A stretch of DNA of 14,266 bases. It comes from JABIRQ01 sp963583595 (GTDB lineage Bacteria; Pseudomonadota; Alphaproteobacteria; CADEGL01). The stretch's first letter is position 1. Every line of letters begins with the position of its first letter. Of this stretch, positions 7,043 to 13,210 are shown piece after piece. Location of the stretch: contig CAUZWC010000049.1 in NCBI GenBank assembly GCA_963583595.1, positions 1 through 14,266 on the forward strand. Direction: 5' to 3'. The notes below the pieces were generated by a model. That model was not told the DNA's origin and ran no database searches. It saw only the letters and a list, made by a program, of their open reading frames with translations. Made by a program: the position numbers and the translations under genes.

Positions 7043-8569
7043 ATGCTGCCGATCGATCACCTGTTCCGCGCCGCCGCAAGCTGGCCCGACCGCATCGCCG
7101 TCGACGCGCCGGGCGAGAGCCTGTCCTATCGCGCCCTGGCCGAAAGGGTAGCCGTCCTGGCCGCGACCTTCCAGGCCCGCGACCAGGATCCGGACGGCCG
7201 CATCGGCATCTGCGCCCATAACACCCTGACCAATCTGATCGCCATGCTCGCGGTCCAGGCCGCCGGGCGCTGCTGGATCGCCCTCAACCCGCGCAACGGG
7301 CGGGAGGAGCTGGACGGCTTCGTCGATCTCTCCCGCCCGTCCCTGATCGTCGCCGACGAGGATTGCCTGGACCGCTTCACCCCGCCCGCCGCCGGCCTGA
7401 TCCTGGGCGCGACCGAACGGCCGAGCGAGGCCGCCGATACCGTCGCAGGCCTGCTCACTGCCCATGCCGGGAAACGGCCCGAACCCGCTTCCAACGACCT
7501 CTCGCATATCGCCGCCGTCAAGCTGACCGGCGGCTCGACCGGCAAGCCCAAGGCGGTGATGCAATCCCTGCGCTGCTGGAACGCCGTCACCGTCAGCCAG
7601 ATCCTCGCCATCGGGCTGACGGCGAAGGACGTCACCCTGCTGGCCGCGCCGATCACCCATGGCAGCGGCCAGTACATCCTGCCGACCCTGGCGGTCGGCG
7701 GGCGGCTGGTCCTGATCGACCGGCCGCGCCCAGCGGATATCCTGGACGCTTTCGAGACCCGCGGCGTCTCCACCGTCTTTCTGCCACCGACCATGATCTA
7801 CATGCTGCTGGCCGAGCCGGGTGCCGGCGAGCGCCGCTACCCCGCCCTGCGCCATCTGATCTATGCCGGCGCGCCCATGCGGGCCGAGCGCATCATCGAG
7901 GCCCGCGCAGTCTTCGCCGGCGCCATCGAGACCTCCTACGGCCAGGCCGAGGCGCCCCAGATCATGGCCTATCAGCGGGCCGAGGATTTCGCGGAGGAGG
8001 CCAATCTGGGCGCCGTCGGCTTCCCCACTTCGCTGACCCGGCTGGCCGTGATGGATGCCGAGAACCGGCTCCTACCCCAGGGCGAGGCGGGAGAGATCGT
8101 CGCCGCGGGCGATCTGCTGTTCAGCGGCTATCTCGAGAATCCGGATGAGACGGCCGCCGTGCTCCAGGACGGCTGGCTGCGCACCGGCGATCTCGGCGCC
8201 TTCGACGAAACCGGCCGGCTGTTCATACGGGGCCGTGCGCGCGACGTCATCATCACCGGCGGCTTCAACGTCTATCCGGGCGATGTCGAACGCGCCCTGG
8301 GCCGCCATCCCGCCGTCCATGAATGCACCGTCTTCGGGGTCGAGGACGACAAATGGGGCGAGCGGGTCGAGGCCGCGGTCGAACTGAAGCCCGGAGCCGA
8401 GGCGACGCCCGAGAGCCTGATCGCCTTCGTCAAACAGACCCTCGATTCGATCAAGGCGCCCAAATCCGTCGCCATCATGGTCGACCTACCACGCAGCGCC
8501 ATCGGCAAGGTCGGGCGCGCCGAGGCCAAACACGCCGCCCTGGCGGCGCGGGTCGCGGTGACGCGCTGA
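7043..8569 (+). CDS. AMP-forming acyl-CoA synthetase (ANL superfamily), substrate unknown
   Basis: Adenylate-forming CoA ligase: it activates a carboxylic acid with ATP to an acyl-AMP and then forms the CoA thioester. The 508-residue product carries the ordered ANL motifs. The P-loop TGGSTGKPK has Lys168 and Lys170. SYGQAEAP at 298-305 is the A5 motif, with Glu303. RTGDLG has the ribose-binding Asp383. GRARDVIITGGFNVYPGDVE is the hinge, with Arg400-Asp401. The catalytic C-terminal lysine is Lys489 in IGKVGR. The ATG at 7043 is preferred over an upstream in-frame TTG at 6989, because AGGA precedes it and the family N-terminus (IDHLFRAAASWPDRIAV) follows. Motifs do not reveal the substrate; the sequence resembles medium-chain or aromatic acyl-CoA synthetases more than acetyl-CoA synthetase. 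The next gene, a citryl-CoA lyase-like protein, suggests the pair may make and cleave a CoA thioester. Confidence 0.9.
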   Translation: MLPIDHLFRAAASWPDRIAVDAPGESLSYRALAERVAVLAATFQARDQDPDGRIGICAHNTLTNLIAMLAVQAAGRCWIALNPRNGREELDGFVDLSRPSLIVADEDCLDRFTPPAAGLILGATERPSEAADTVAGLLTAHAGKRPEPASNDLSHIAAVKLTGGSTGKPKAVMQSLRCWNAVTVSQILAIGLTAKDVTLLAAPITHGSGQYILPTLAVGGRLVLIDRPRPADILDAFETRGVSTVFLPPTMIYMLLAEPGAGERRYPALRHLIYAGAPMRAERIIEARAVFAGAIETSYGQAEAPQIMAYQRAEDFAEEANLGAVGFPTSLTRLAVMDAENRLLPQGEAGEIVAAGDLLFSGYLENPDETAAVLQDGWLRTGDLGAFDETGRLFIRGRARDVIITGGFNVYPGDVERALGRHPAVHECTVFGVEDDKWGERVEAAVELKPGAEATPESLIAFVKQTLDSIKAPKSVAIMVDLPRSAIGKVGRAEAKHAALAARVAVTR

Positions 8570-8584
8570 ACCATGCCGGCGGGC

Positions 8585-8719
8585 CCTTCGAGACGGCCCT
8601 GCGGGCCTCCTCAGGGTGAGGCGGAAATTGGTTGGAAGCGGGCCCCGAGGCCAAACCGCCTCTGTCCTCATCCTGAGGAGCTCGCCCGGGCGAGCGTCTC
8701 GAAGGATGATTGGCACGGC
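8585..8719. repeat. Dispersed palindromic repeat, copy 1 (complete)
   Basis: The outer arms CCTTCGAGACG (8585-8595) and CGTCTCGAAGG (8695-8705) are perfectly complementary. The inner arms CTCCTCAGGGTGAGG (8607-8621) and CCTCATCCTGAGGAG (8666-8680) match at 14 of 15 positions. Each half holds its own small hairpin, including the perfect palindrome CTCGCCCGGGCGAG at 8681-8694. A conserved flank GATTGGCACGGC follows at 8708-8719 and recurs after copy 2. The element lies between the acyl-CoA synthetase and citryl-CoA lyase-like genes and fills most of that 212-bp gap. In a transcript it would form a long stem that could affect read-through or mRNA stability. Confidence 0.85.
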
Positions 8720-8781
8720 CTTCGCTTTTTCAACGTCCCGCCAAGCGGGGCCAGTTCAACCGATTCGGGAGACAAGCCGGA

Positions 8782-9543
8782 ATGACCGAGGGGCCGACGA
8801 CGGCGCTGTGCCGCTACACCGACGATGCCATCTATGTCCGCGAGAAGAACCTGGTCGAGGACATGGTGGGGGAGACCAGCTTCACCGCCGCCATGTTCTT
8901 CCTGATCACCGGGCGCGAGGCGAGGCCCGCGGATATCGCGATCCTCGATTCCGTGCTCGTCGTCCTGATGGATCACGGCCTGTCGCCCAGCGCCATCACC
9001 GCCCGCCTGCTCTATATGAGCGCGCCCGAAGCCTTGCAGGCCGCCGTCGCCGGCGGGCTGCTGGCCGTGGGCAGCCAGTTCGTCGGCACCATGGAGAATG
9101 CCGCGCTCCTGCTGAAGGAGATTGCCGAAGACCCCGCCGGCGCCGAGCCGGCAGCGCGGCGCATCGCCGAGGATCACAGGGCCAGGAAGGAGCGGATGCC
9201 CGGCTTCGGCCATCACCTGCACAAGCCCGACGATCCGCGCCCGCCCAAGCTGCTGGCCGTGGCCGAGGCCCAGGGGGTGGACGGCCGCTATATCGCCGCC
9301 CTGCGCGCCCTCGCCGGCGCCGTGGACGAGGCCGCCGGGCGCCATATCACGATCAACGCCACCGGCGCGATCGCCGCCATCCTGCTGGAAATAAACCTGC
9401 CGCCCGAGATCCTGCGCGGCTTCGCCATCATCTCCCGCGCCGCCGGCCTGGTCGCCCAGATCCGCGAGGAACAGCTCAAGCCCAGCGGCCGCCATCTCTG
9501 GACTGCCGGAGAGAAAGCCGTCCCTTACGACGCGGAAGGATGA
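8782..9543 (+). CDS. Citrate-synthase-fold protein, citryl-CoA lyase type, with atypical active site
   Basis: A 253-residue protein resembling the short citryl-CoA lyase/citrate synthase-like family (citryl-CoA to acetyl-CoA + oxaloacetate in characterised members). Recognisable parts are YVREKNLVEDMVGETSF near the N-terminus, a helical region ending in LLAVGSQFVGTMENA (94-106), MPGFGHHLHKPDDPR with His144, HITINATGAIAAILL (188-201), and the C-terminal ISRAAGLVAQIREE. His144 matches the conserved His of GFGHxxY/H in citrate synthases. The Asp normally found in the NVDG/NIDG-type segment is replaced: the sequence reads I191-N-A-T-G195. The upstream GDxxGGA-type motif is G97-S-Q-F-V-G102, lacking both its Asp and any His. 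The active site is therefore unusual for the named reaction. The ATG at 8782 is chosen because family homology starts nearby. It lies downstream of the acyl-CoA synthetase on the same strand, but a palindromic repeat intervenes. Confidence 0.78.
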   Translation: MTEGPTTALCRYTDDAIYVREKNLVEDMVGETSFTAAMFFLITGREARPADIAILDSVLVVLMDHGLSPSAITARLLYMSAPEALQAAVAGGLLAVGSQFVGTMENAALLLKEIAEDPAGAEPAARRIAEDHRARKERMPGFGHHLHKPDDPRPPKLLAVAEAQGVDGRYIAALRALAGAVDEAAGRHITINATGAIAAILLEINLPPEILRGFAIISRAAGLVAQIREEQLKPSGRHLWTAGEKAVPYDAEG

Positions 9544-9557
9544 AAGAGACAGCAAAC

Positions 9558-9661
9558 CCTTCGAGACGACCTCTGCCTGACCTCCATCAGGGTGAGGAAA
9601 CCAATACAAGCCTCGTCCTGAGGAGGCCCGCAGGGCCGTCTCGAAGGGCGATTGGCACGGC
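9558..9661. repeat. Dispersed palindromic repeat, copy 2 (complete, shorter centre)
   Basis: The outer arms CCTTCGAGACG (9558-9568) and CGTCTCGAAGG (9637-9647) are identical to copy 1. The inner arm CCTCGTCCTGAGGAGG starts at 9611, and the same flank GATTGGCACGGC follows at 9650-9661. The centre between the halves is only about 13 bases (44 in copy 1). It begins 14 bp after the stop codon of the citryl-CoA lyase-like gene. Confidence 0.85.
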
Positions 9662-9722
9662 GCCCCCCCCTTCCCATCGCACCCACCAGCTGCGTCAGCC
9701 TATTCGGACAGCGACCGTCGCA

Positions 9723-9753
9723 CCCCCTCACCCAGTTTCGGGTGGCGAGGGGG
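9723..9753. repeat. Bulged GC-rich hairpin
   Basis: CCCCCTC (9723-9729) pairs with GAGGGGG (9747-9753), and ACCC (9730-9733) pairs with GGGT (9740-9743). A three-base bulge and a six-base loop remain. No T-run follows on either strand. It may help end convergent transcription or be a dispersed repeat. Confidence 0.5.
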
Positions 9754-9792
9754 AATGTTCCTCTCTTTGGGTTTCGGATATGGCCCCTTTCT

Positions 9793-9823
9793 ATCCCTCT
9801 CCCCCCACCAAGGGGAGAGGGAT
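9793..9823. repeat. Perfect 12-bp-stem hairpin, possible bidirectional transcription barrier
   Basis: ATCCCTCTCCCC (9793-9804) and GGGGAGAGGGAT (9812-9823) are perfect inverted repeats around a 7-base loop. It lies between convergent genes. A related CCTCTCA/TGAGAGG hairpin occurs at 12396-12415. No T-run follows, so it is not a textbook intrinsic terminator. Confidence 0.55.
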
Positions 9824-9846
9824 GCGCAGCCTTAGCGCAGAGCGCT

Positions 9847-9886
9847 CCTCATCCTGAGGAGCCGCCACGAGGCGACATCTCGAAGG
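9847..9886. repeat. Dispersed palindromic repeat, copy 3 (right half only)
   Basis: CCTCATCCTGAGGAG (9847-9861) is identical to the inner right arm of copy 1, and the copy ends in TCTCGAAGG (9878-9886). The left half is absent, so this is a partial or decayed copy about 200 bp from copy 2. Confidence 0.75.
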
Positions 9887-9926
9887 GGGCGAAGCTGGGT
9901 GAGGGGGCTCGGCCCGAGGAGCCACC

Positions 9927-10661
9927 CTAGCGTCCGCCGGCGATGCGCAGGTTCGCGCCGGTCACGTAGGAGGCCTTGTCGGAGAGCAGGAAGAGGACGG
10001 GCTGGGCCACCTCGTCGCCCTTACCCTGTCGGCCCATGGGAATGGCGGATTTCAGCTTCTCCCAGCGGCCCTCGTAATGGATGTCCGATTCGATATAGCC
10101 CGGGCTGACGGCGTTGACGCGCACCCCTTCCATCGCGGTCTCCTTGGAGAGGCCATAGGTCAGCGCGTCGAGCGCCGCCTTGGACGCGGCGTAATGAATA
10201 AATTCGTTGGCGCTGCCCATGGTCGAAGCGGCCGAGGCGATATTGACGATGGCGCCGCCCTTGCCGCCATGCTTGGTCGACATGCGCTCGACCGCGAGGC
10301 GGCAGCAATAGACCGGGCCGACCGAGTTCACCTCGAAAATGCGATGGATCTGGTCGTAGCTGAACGTGTCCAACCGGCCGATTCCGGTGATGACCCCGGC
10401 ATTATTGACCAACCCGGCCAGCGGCCCCAACTCGCGGTCCGAGGTTTCGAAGACCCGCTCGATATCCTCCGCCCGGCTCATATCGCCCTGGACGACAATC
10501 GCCTTCGCGCCCGCCGCCTCGATCTCGGCGGCCACCGTCTCGGCCGACTCCTTGCTCTGGTTGTAGTTCACGCAGACCGACCAGCCCTCGTGTCCCGCCG
10601 CTTTCGCGATCGCCGCGCCGATGCCGCGGCTTGCCCCCGTCACGATCAATGCTCCGCTCAC
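9927..10661 (-). CDS. SDR-family NAD(P)-dependent oxidoreductase
   Basis: Classical short-chain dehydrogenase/reductase of 244 residues, cytoplasmic, oxidising or reducing a hydroxyl/carbonyl group of an unknown substrate. The cofactor loop TGASRGIG is at residues 8-15, NNAG at 86-89, Asn112 in VNSVG, and the catalytic Ser143-Tyr157-Lys161 set with YAASK. The C-terminal VNAVSPGYIESDI and SYVTGANLRIAGG are standard. The asparagine and serine-lysine region after beta-2 (NYNQSKE) resembles NADP-preferring members, but this is only suggestive. The start is a GTG at 10661, supported by GGGGAGG eight bases upstream. It overlaps the stop of the DRL-like gene (GTGA), so the two genes are translationally coupled and probably act in one pathway. 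Confidence 0.93.
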   Translation of the reverse strand: MSGALIVTGASRGIGAAIAKAAGHEGWSVCVNYNQSKESAETVAAEIEAAGAKAIVVQGDMSRAEDIERVFETSDRELGPLAGLVNNAGVITGIGRLDTFSYDQIHRIFEVNSVGPVYCCRLAVERMSTKHGGKGGAIVNIASAASTMGSANEFIHYAASKAALDALTYGLSKETAMEGVRVNAVSPGYIESDIHYEGRWEKLKSAIPMGRQGKGDEVAQPVLFLLSDKASYVTGANLRIAGGR

Positions 10662-12013
10662 GATGCCATCCTCCCCTTTGTGCCCGCCTCGTTGTTCGTT
10701 GCCGGGCGCGGATCGAACCGCGCCTCCATCTCCGCCCGCACCCGCACCAGGTCCGAGGCCTCATCCAGCACCACGTCGTCACGCGTCAGCACGGCGCCCT
10801 CCGCGACGTCGCGGAGGAGCAGAACGTCCTTCGCCAGACCGATGGGCAGCGCCCGGGCGAACAGAGACTCCGCCGCCGGCATCAGCTTGCCCCATATCGT
10901 GTAGCCGCCTTCGCCATCCAGCCCCTCGCCCGCGACCAGATCGCGCTTCGCGACCGCGACGACATCGCCGCGAAAGCCCGTGGGCGCGCCCGTCGCCTCG
11001 CCCCGCAGGGCGGCGCTGGCGACGGAAACCCCCAGTTCCAGACCGATCAGATGGGACGGCCGCCAGAGGGCGCCGTAGCGCCCGCTCTCGTCCCGCGCGA
11101 TGCCGTATTCCCCGAAGCAGCGCGCGGTGTAATCACCCGGCGCCTCGAAGGTGACATAGACCCCCCAGCGCAGATCGTTCGGCACGGGACCGCCCTCATG
11201 CCGCTCGCTCGAAATCACCTCCACCATGCCAGGCCCGTCGAGCAGCCCGCCCGCAGACCGGGGCTTGAGGTCGTCGGCCAGCCGGTCAGTGCCGGCGGCG
11301 GGAAAGGCGAGACCCTCGGCGGGTACGGCCAGGCCCGTGGCATTGGCCACGGCGGCCATCTCGATCGATGATTTGGTGCCGTCGAGGAAGGAGTTGAACA
11401 TTTGGGGATTCATCCCCCCAGCCGTCGCCGCCTCGGGCGACAACCCGTAATGACCCCAGACCGTGTCGGGGGTGGAGGCATGGAATTCGGGTCGGTATTT
11501 GGTGCCCTTGCCCGCCGCCGCGACCGTGAAGCCGCAGGCCCGCGCCCAGTCCACCAGCTCGCAGATCAGGGCCGGCTGGTCGCCATAGGCCAGGGAATAG
11601 ACGACACCGGCCTCGGCCGCCTTGGCGGCCAGGAGAGGCCCGGCGAGGACATCGGCCTCCACATTGACCATGACGACATGACAACCCGCGACGATGGCGG
11701 CCAGGGCATGGTCGATCCCGGCGGCAGGATCGCCCGTCGCCTCGACCACTACCTCCGGTCGCTCCTCGCCCAGCAATTCGGCCGCGTATTCGCCCAGGCG
11801 CACCCCATCGGCCCGCCCGGCCGGCCAGCCGGCTGCATCCAGGGCGGCGCGGGCGCGCACGCGGGACAGATCGGCGATCCAGGCCAGATCCATGCCGGGC
11901 GTATGGAGAAGCTGGGCGAGGAACATGGAGCCAAACTTGCCGGCCCCGATCAGGCCGACGCGAATGGGCTTCCCGGCCGCCGCGCGGGCGGCTAACAGGC
12001 GGTGGAGGTTCAT
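10658..12013 (-). CDS. DRL-like / homoserine dehydrogenase-like oxidoreductase with C-terminal SAF domain
   Basis: A 451-residue NAD(P)-binding oxidoreductase. The N-terminus reads LHRLLAARAAAGKPIRVGLIGAGKFG, with the GxGxxG loop at Gly23-Gly25-Gly28. MVNVEADV follows (Asn117, Glu119, Asp121), then GDQP, AAGKGTKY with Lys169, and IEMAAVANATGL. The C-terminal part (about 365-440) has the look of a SAF domain, with GAVLTRDDVVLD. From memory this architecture matches the family of Brucella DRL, a DXP-reductoisomerase-like enzyme, and of related sugar-acid oxidoisomerases, built on a homoserine-dehydrogenase-like fold. The reaction here is not known; an isomerising redox step on a hydroxy or keto acid is a reasonable guess. 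The ATG at 12013 is preferred over an in-frame upstream start at 12064, because GAGGGA lies just before it and family homology begins there. The stop overlaps the SDR start. Confidence 0.82.
   Translation of the reverse strand: MNLHRLLAARAAAGKPIRVGLIGAGKFGSMFLAQLLHTPGMDLAWIADLSRVRARAALDAAGWPAGRADGVRLGEYAAELLGEERPEVVVEATGDPAAGIDHALAAIVAGCHVVMVNVEADVLAGPLLAAKAAEAGVVYSLAYGDQPALICELVDWARACGFTVAAAGKGTKYRPEFHASTPDTVWGHYGLSPEAATAGGMNPQMFNSFLDGTKSSIEMAAVANATGLAVPAEGLAFPAAGTDRLADDLKPRSAGGLLDGPGMVEVISSERHEGGPVPNDLRWGVYVTFEAPGDYTARCFGEYGIARDESGRYGALWRPSHLIGLELGVSVASAALRGEATGAPTGFRGDVVAVAKRDLVAGEGLDGEGGYTIWGKLMPAAESLFARALPIGLAKDVLLLRDVAEGAVLTRDDVVLDEASDLVRVRAEMEARFDPRPATNNEAGTKGRMAS
10670..10676 (-). promoter_or_regulatory. 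Ribosome binding site supporting the GTG start of the SDR gene
   Basis: GGGGAGG on the minus strand, eight bases before the GTG at 10661 and inside the end of the DRL-like gene. It makes the GTG start and the GTGA coupling convincing. Confidence 0.7.
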
Positions 12014-12085
12014 GGCGCTTCCCTCATGGCGGAGAAGTATGGGCGAGGCAGAAGGGTGCGACAATGCGCCGCTCCAGACCGCCCC

Positions 12086-12113
12086 TTGATTGCCGGGACC
12101 ACGCCCCTAGTCT
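12086..12113 (+). promoter_or_regulatory. Candidate promoter of the DUF6494-type gene
   Basis: TTGATT (12086-12091) and TAGTCT (12108-12113) are separated by 16 bases, ending 38 bases before the ATG. They lie in the 138-bp divergent gap between the DRL-like gene and the small plus-strand gene. Both boxes are imperfect; this is a pattern match only. Confidence 0.3.
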
Positions 12114-12151
12114 GCTTGACGTCCAATGACGGCAAACGGGAATAACCGGCC

Positions 12152-12373
12152 ATGACCATCGACGAAGACGCCCTCAACATGTCGATCCGCCAGTTCCTCA
12201 AGACGGTCGGCGTGACCTCCCAACGCGCGATCGAGCAGGCCGTCCGCGACGCCGCCGTGACGGGCGCGCTCGACGGCGCAGCCCTGCCCGTCCGGGTCCG
12301 CCTGACCGTCGAAGGAATCGGCCTGGACCGTACGATCGAAGGCGAAATCCGGACCGGCCCGGCGCGGGCCTGA
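12152..12373 (+). CDS. Small DUF6494-family protein, function unknown
   Basis: A 73-residue protein with no signal peptide or membrane segment. The N-terminal half is helical in character, with SIRQFLKTVGVTSQRAIEQA. The C-terminal half looks like a beta hairpin, with VRVRLTVEGIGLDRTIEGEI. From memory this FLKxVGVTSQ plus TVEGI pattern is that of the DUF6494 family, small conserved proteobacterial proteins without a known role; I could not confirm this by search. The ATG follows GGGAA by about nine bases. Its GC-rich third positions and fit to a recalled family argue that it is real despite its size. It is the only plus-strand gene among the minus-strand metabolic genes and diverges from the DRL-like gene. 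A small hairpin follows its stop. Confidence 0.75.
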   Translation: MTIDEDALNMSIRQFLKTVGVTSQRAIEQAVRDAAVTGALDGAALPVRVRLTVEGIGLDRTIEGEIRTGPARA

Positions 12374-12395
12374 GCCGCGGCGGCCCCTTGTTCCC

Positions 12396-12415
12396 CCTCT
12401 CATCCCATTGAGAGG
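12396..12415. terminator. Hairpin between convergent DUF6494-type and RraA-like genes
   Basis: CCTCTCA (12396-12402) and TGAGAGG (12409-12415) form a perfect 7-bp stem with a 6-base loop. It sits in the 88-bp gap between converging genes, where it could stop transcription from both sides. No T-run is present on either side, so termination activity is uncertain. It resembles the hairpin at 9793-9823 and may be a dispersed element. Confidence 0.4.
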
Positions 12416-12461
12416 AGAGGGAGAAGATAATCGGCGAGTTCGCGCCGCAAATCCGCTCGCA

Positions 12462-13196
12462 TCAGTCCTCGGGCTCTCCCGCCTCGACCCAGGCCTTGTA
12501 CTCGGCGCGGATCTCGTCGTTGGGCGGGTAGTTGCCGCGCAGGGGTGCGCCCTTGGCGACCTTCCGCTGTATGAAGCCTTCCATGCGTTCCATCTCGGCC
12601 GCCTCGGCCGCGACCTCGTCGGCGATTTCGCGCGGCACGACGACGACCCCCTCCTCGTCGCCGACCAGGATATCGCCGGGATAGACCGGCACCCCGCCGC
12701 AACCGATGGGCACGTTCAGGTCGGCCATGGCGTGATGGCGGATCAGGCTGGTCGGCGGGGAGGTGCCTGCGACATGGGCGGGGAAACCCATCGCCGCGAT
12801 CTCGGCCGTGTCGCGCAGGCCGCCGTCGGAGACCAGGGCGGCCGCGCCGCGAATCTTGAGGCGGGTAAGCAGGATGCCGCCGGCGCAGGCCGCCGAGCGG
12901 TCGCCCCGGCAATCCATCACCAAGACATGGCCGGGCGGCACGGTCTCGATCGCCTTGCGCTGGGGATGATCGTAATCCTGATAGACCTGGATGCCGTCCA
13001 GATCCTCGCGCGCCGGAATGTTGCGCAGGGTGAAGGCGGGCGCCGCAAAACGCGCGCTGGCCGGATTGACCGGCGCCACCCCCTGCATGAAGACATTCCG
13101 CAGCCCTCGCTTGAACAGCAGGGTGGTGAGGGTCGCCGTGCTGCCGCGCAAGAAGCGGTCGCGGGTTTCCTCGGGTAGCGCTGTCACGTCGGTCAT
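12462..13196 (-). CDS. RraA-family aldolase/decarboxylase-like protein, copy 1
   Basis: A 244-residue RraA-like protein. Relatives include the RNase E inhibitor RraA and the divalent-metal HMG/CHA aldolases, which cleave 4-hydroxy-4-methyl-2-oxoglutarate or 4-carboxy-4-hydroxy-2-oxoadipate to pyruvate products and also decarboxylate oxaloacetate. FTLRNIPAREDLD is at 56-67, MDCRGDRSAACAGG at 94-107, SDGGLRDTAEI at 123-133, and CGGVPVYPGDILVGDEEGVVVVP near 165-190. Gly107, Arg128, Asp129 and Glu132 fit the G-x20-R-D-x2-E pattern I recall for catalytically competent RraA homologs. The active-site pattern argues for a small-molecule enzyme over an RNase regulator. It starts with ATG at 13196, 14 bp after the stop of its paralog, so the two form an operon. 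By-eye identity to the paralog is about 60%. Confidence 0.85.
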   Translation of the reverse strand: MTDVTALPEETRDRFLRGSTATLTTLLFKRGLRNVFMQGVAPVNPASARFAAPAFTLRNIPAREDLDGIQVYQDYDHPQRKAIETVPPGHVLVMDCRGDRSAACAGGILLTRLKIRGAAALVSDGGLRDTAEIAAMGFPAHVAGTSPPTSLIRHHAMADLNVPIGCGGVPVYPGDILVGDEEGVVVVPREIADEVAAEAAEMERMEGFIQRKVAKGAPLRGNYPPNDEIRAEYKAWVEAGEPED

Positions 13197-13210
13197 CTCT
13201 CGCCTCGTTT

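Larger units (their letters stand above)
9544..9926. other. 383-bp gene-free interval filled with palindromic repeats and hairpins
   Basis: This stretch separates the convergent citryl-CoA lyase-like gene (plus) and SDR gene (minus). It contains palindromic repeat copy 2, a hairpin with ACCC/GGGT and CCCCCTC/GAGGGGG arms, a 12-bp-stem hairpin at 9793-9823, a half copy of the palindromic repeat, and a small GGCTC/GAGCC stem at 9906-9923. Open frames through it look like low-complexity shadows. I see no gene. It probably serves as a convergent terminator zone and repeat landing site. Confidence 0.7.

Noticed and set aside
9793..9823. Intrinsic terminator
   Set aside because: The stem is strong but no T-run follows on either strand, so I list it as a hairpin repeat and not as a terminator.
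8616..9857. A 413-codon plus-strand frame through the repeats and the citryl-CoA lyase-like gene
   Set aside because: Its product is Arg/Pro/Gly-rich low complexity, it begins inside a palindromic repeat, and it overlaps a recognisable gene in another frame.
8585..9886. CRISPR-like array or insertion sequence
   Set aside because: The repeats are few, palindromic, unevenly spaced and not separated by spacers of constant length. No transposase or cas gene is present.
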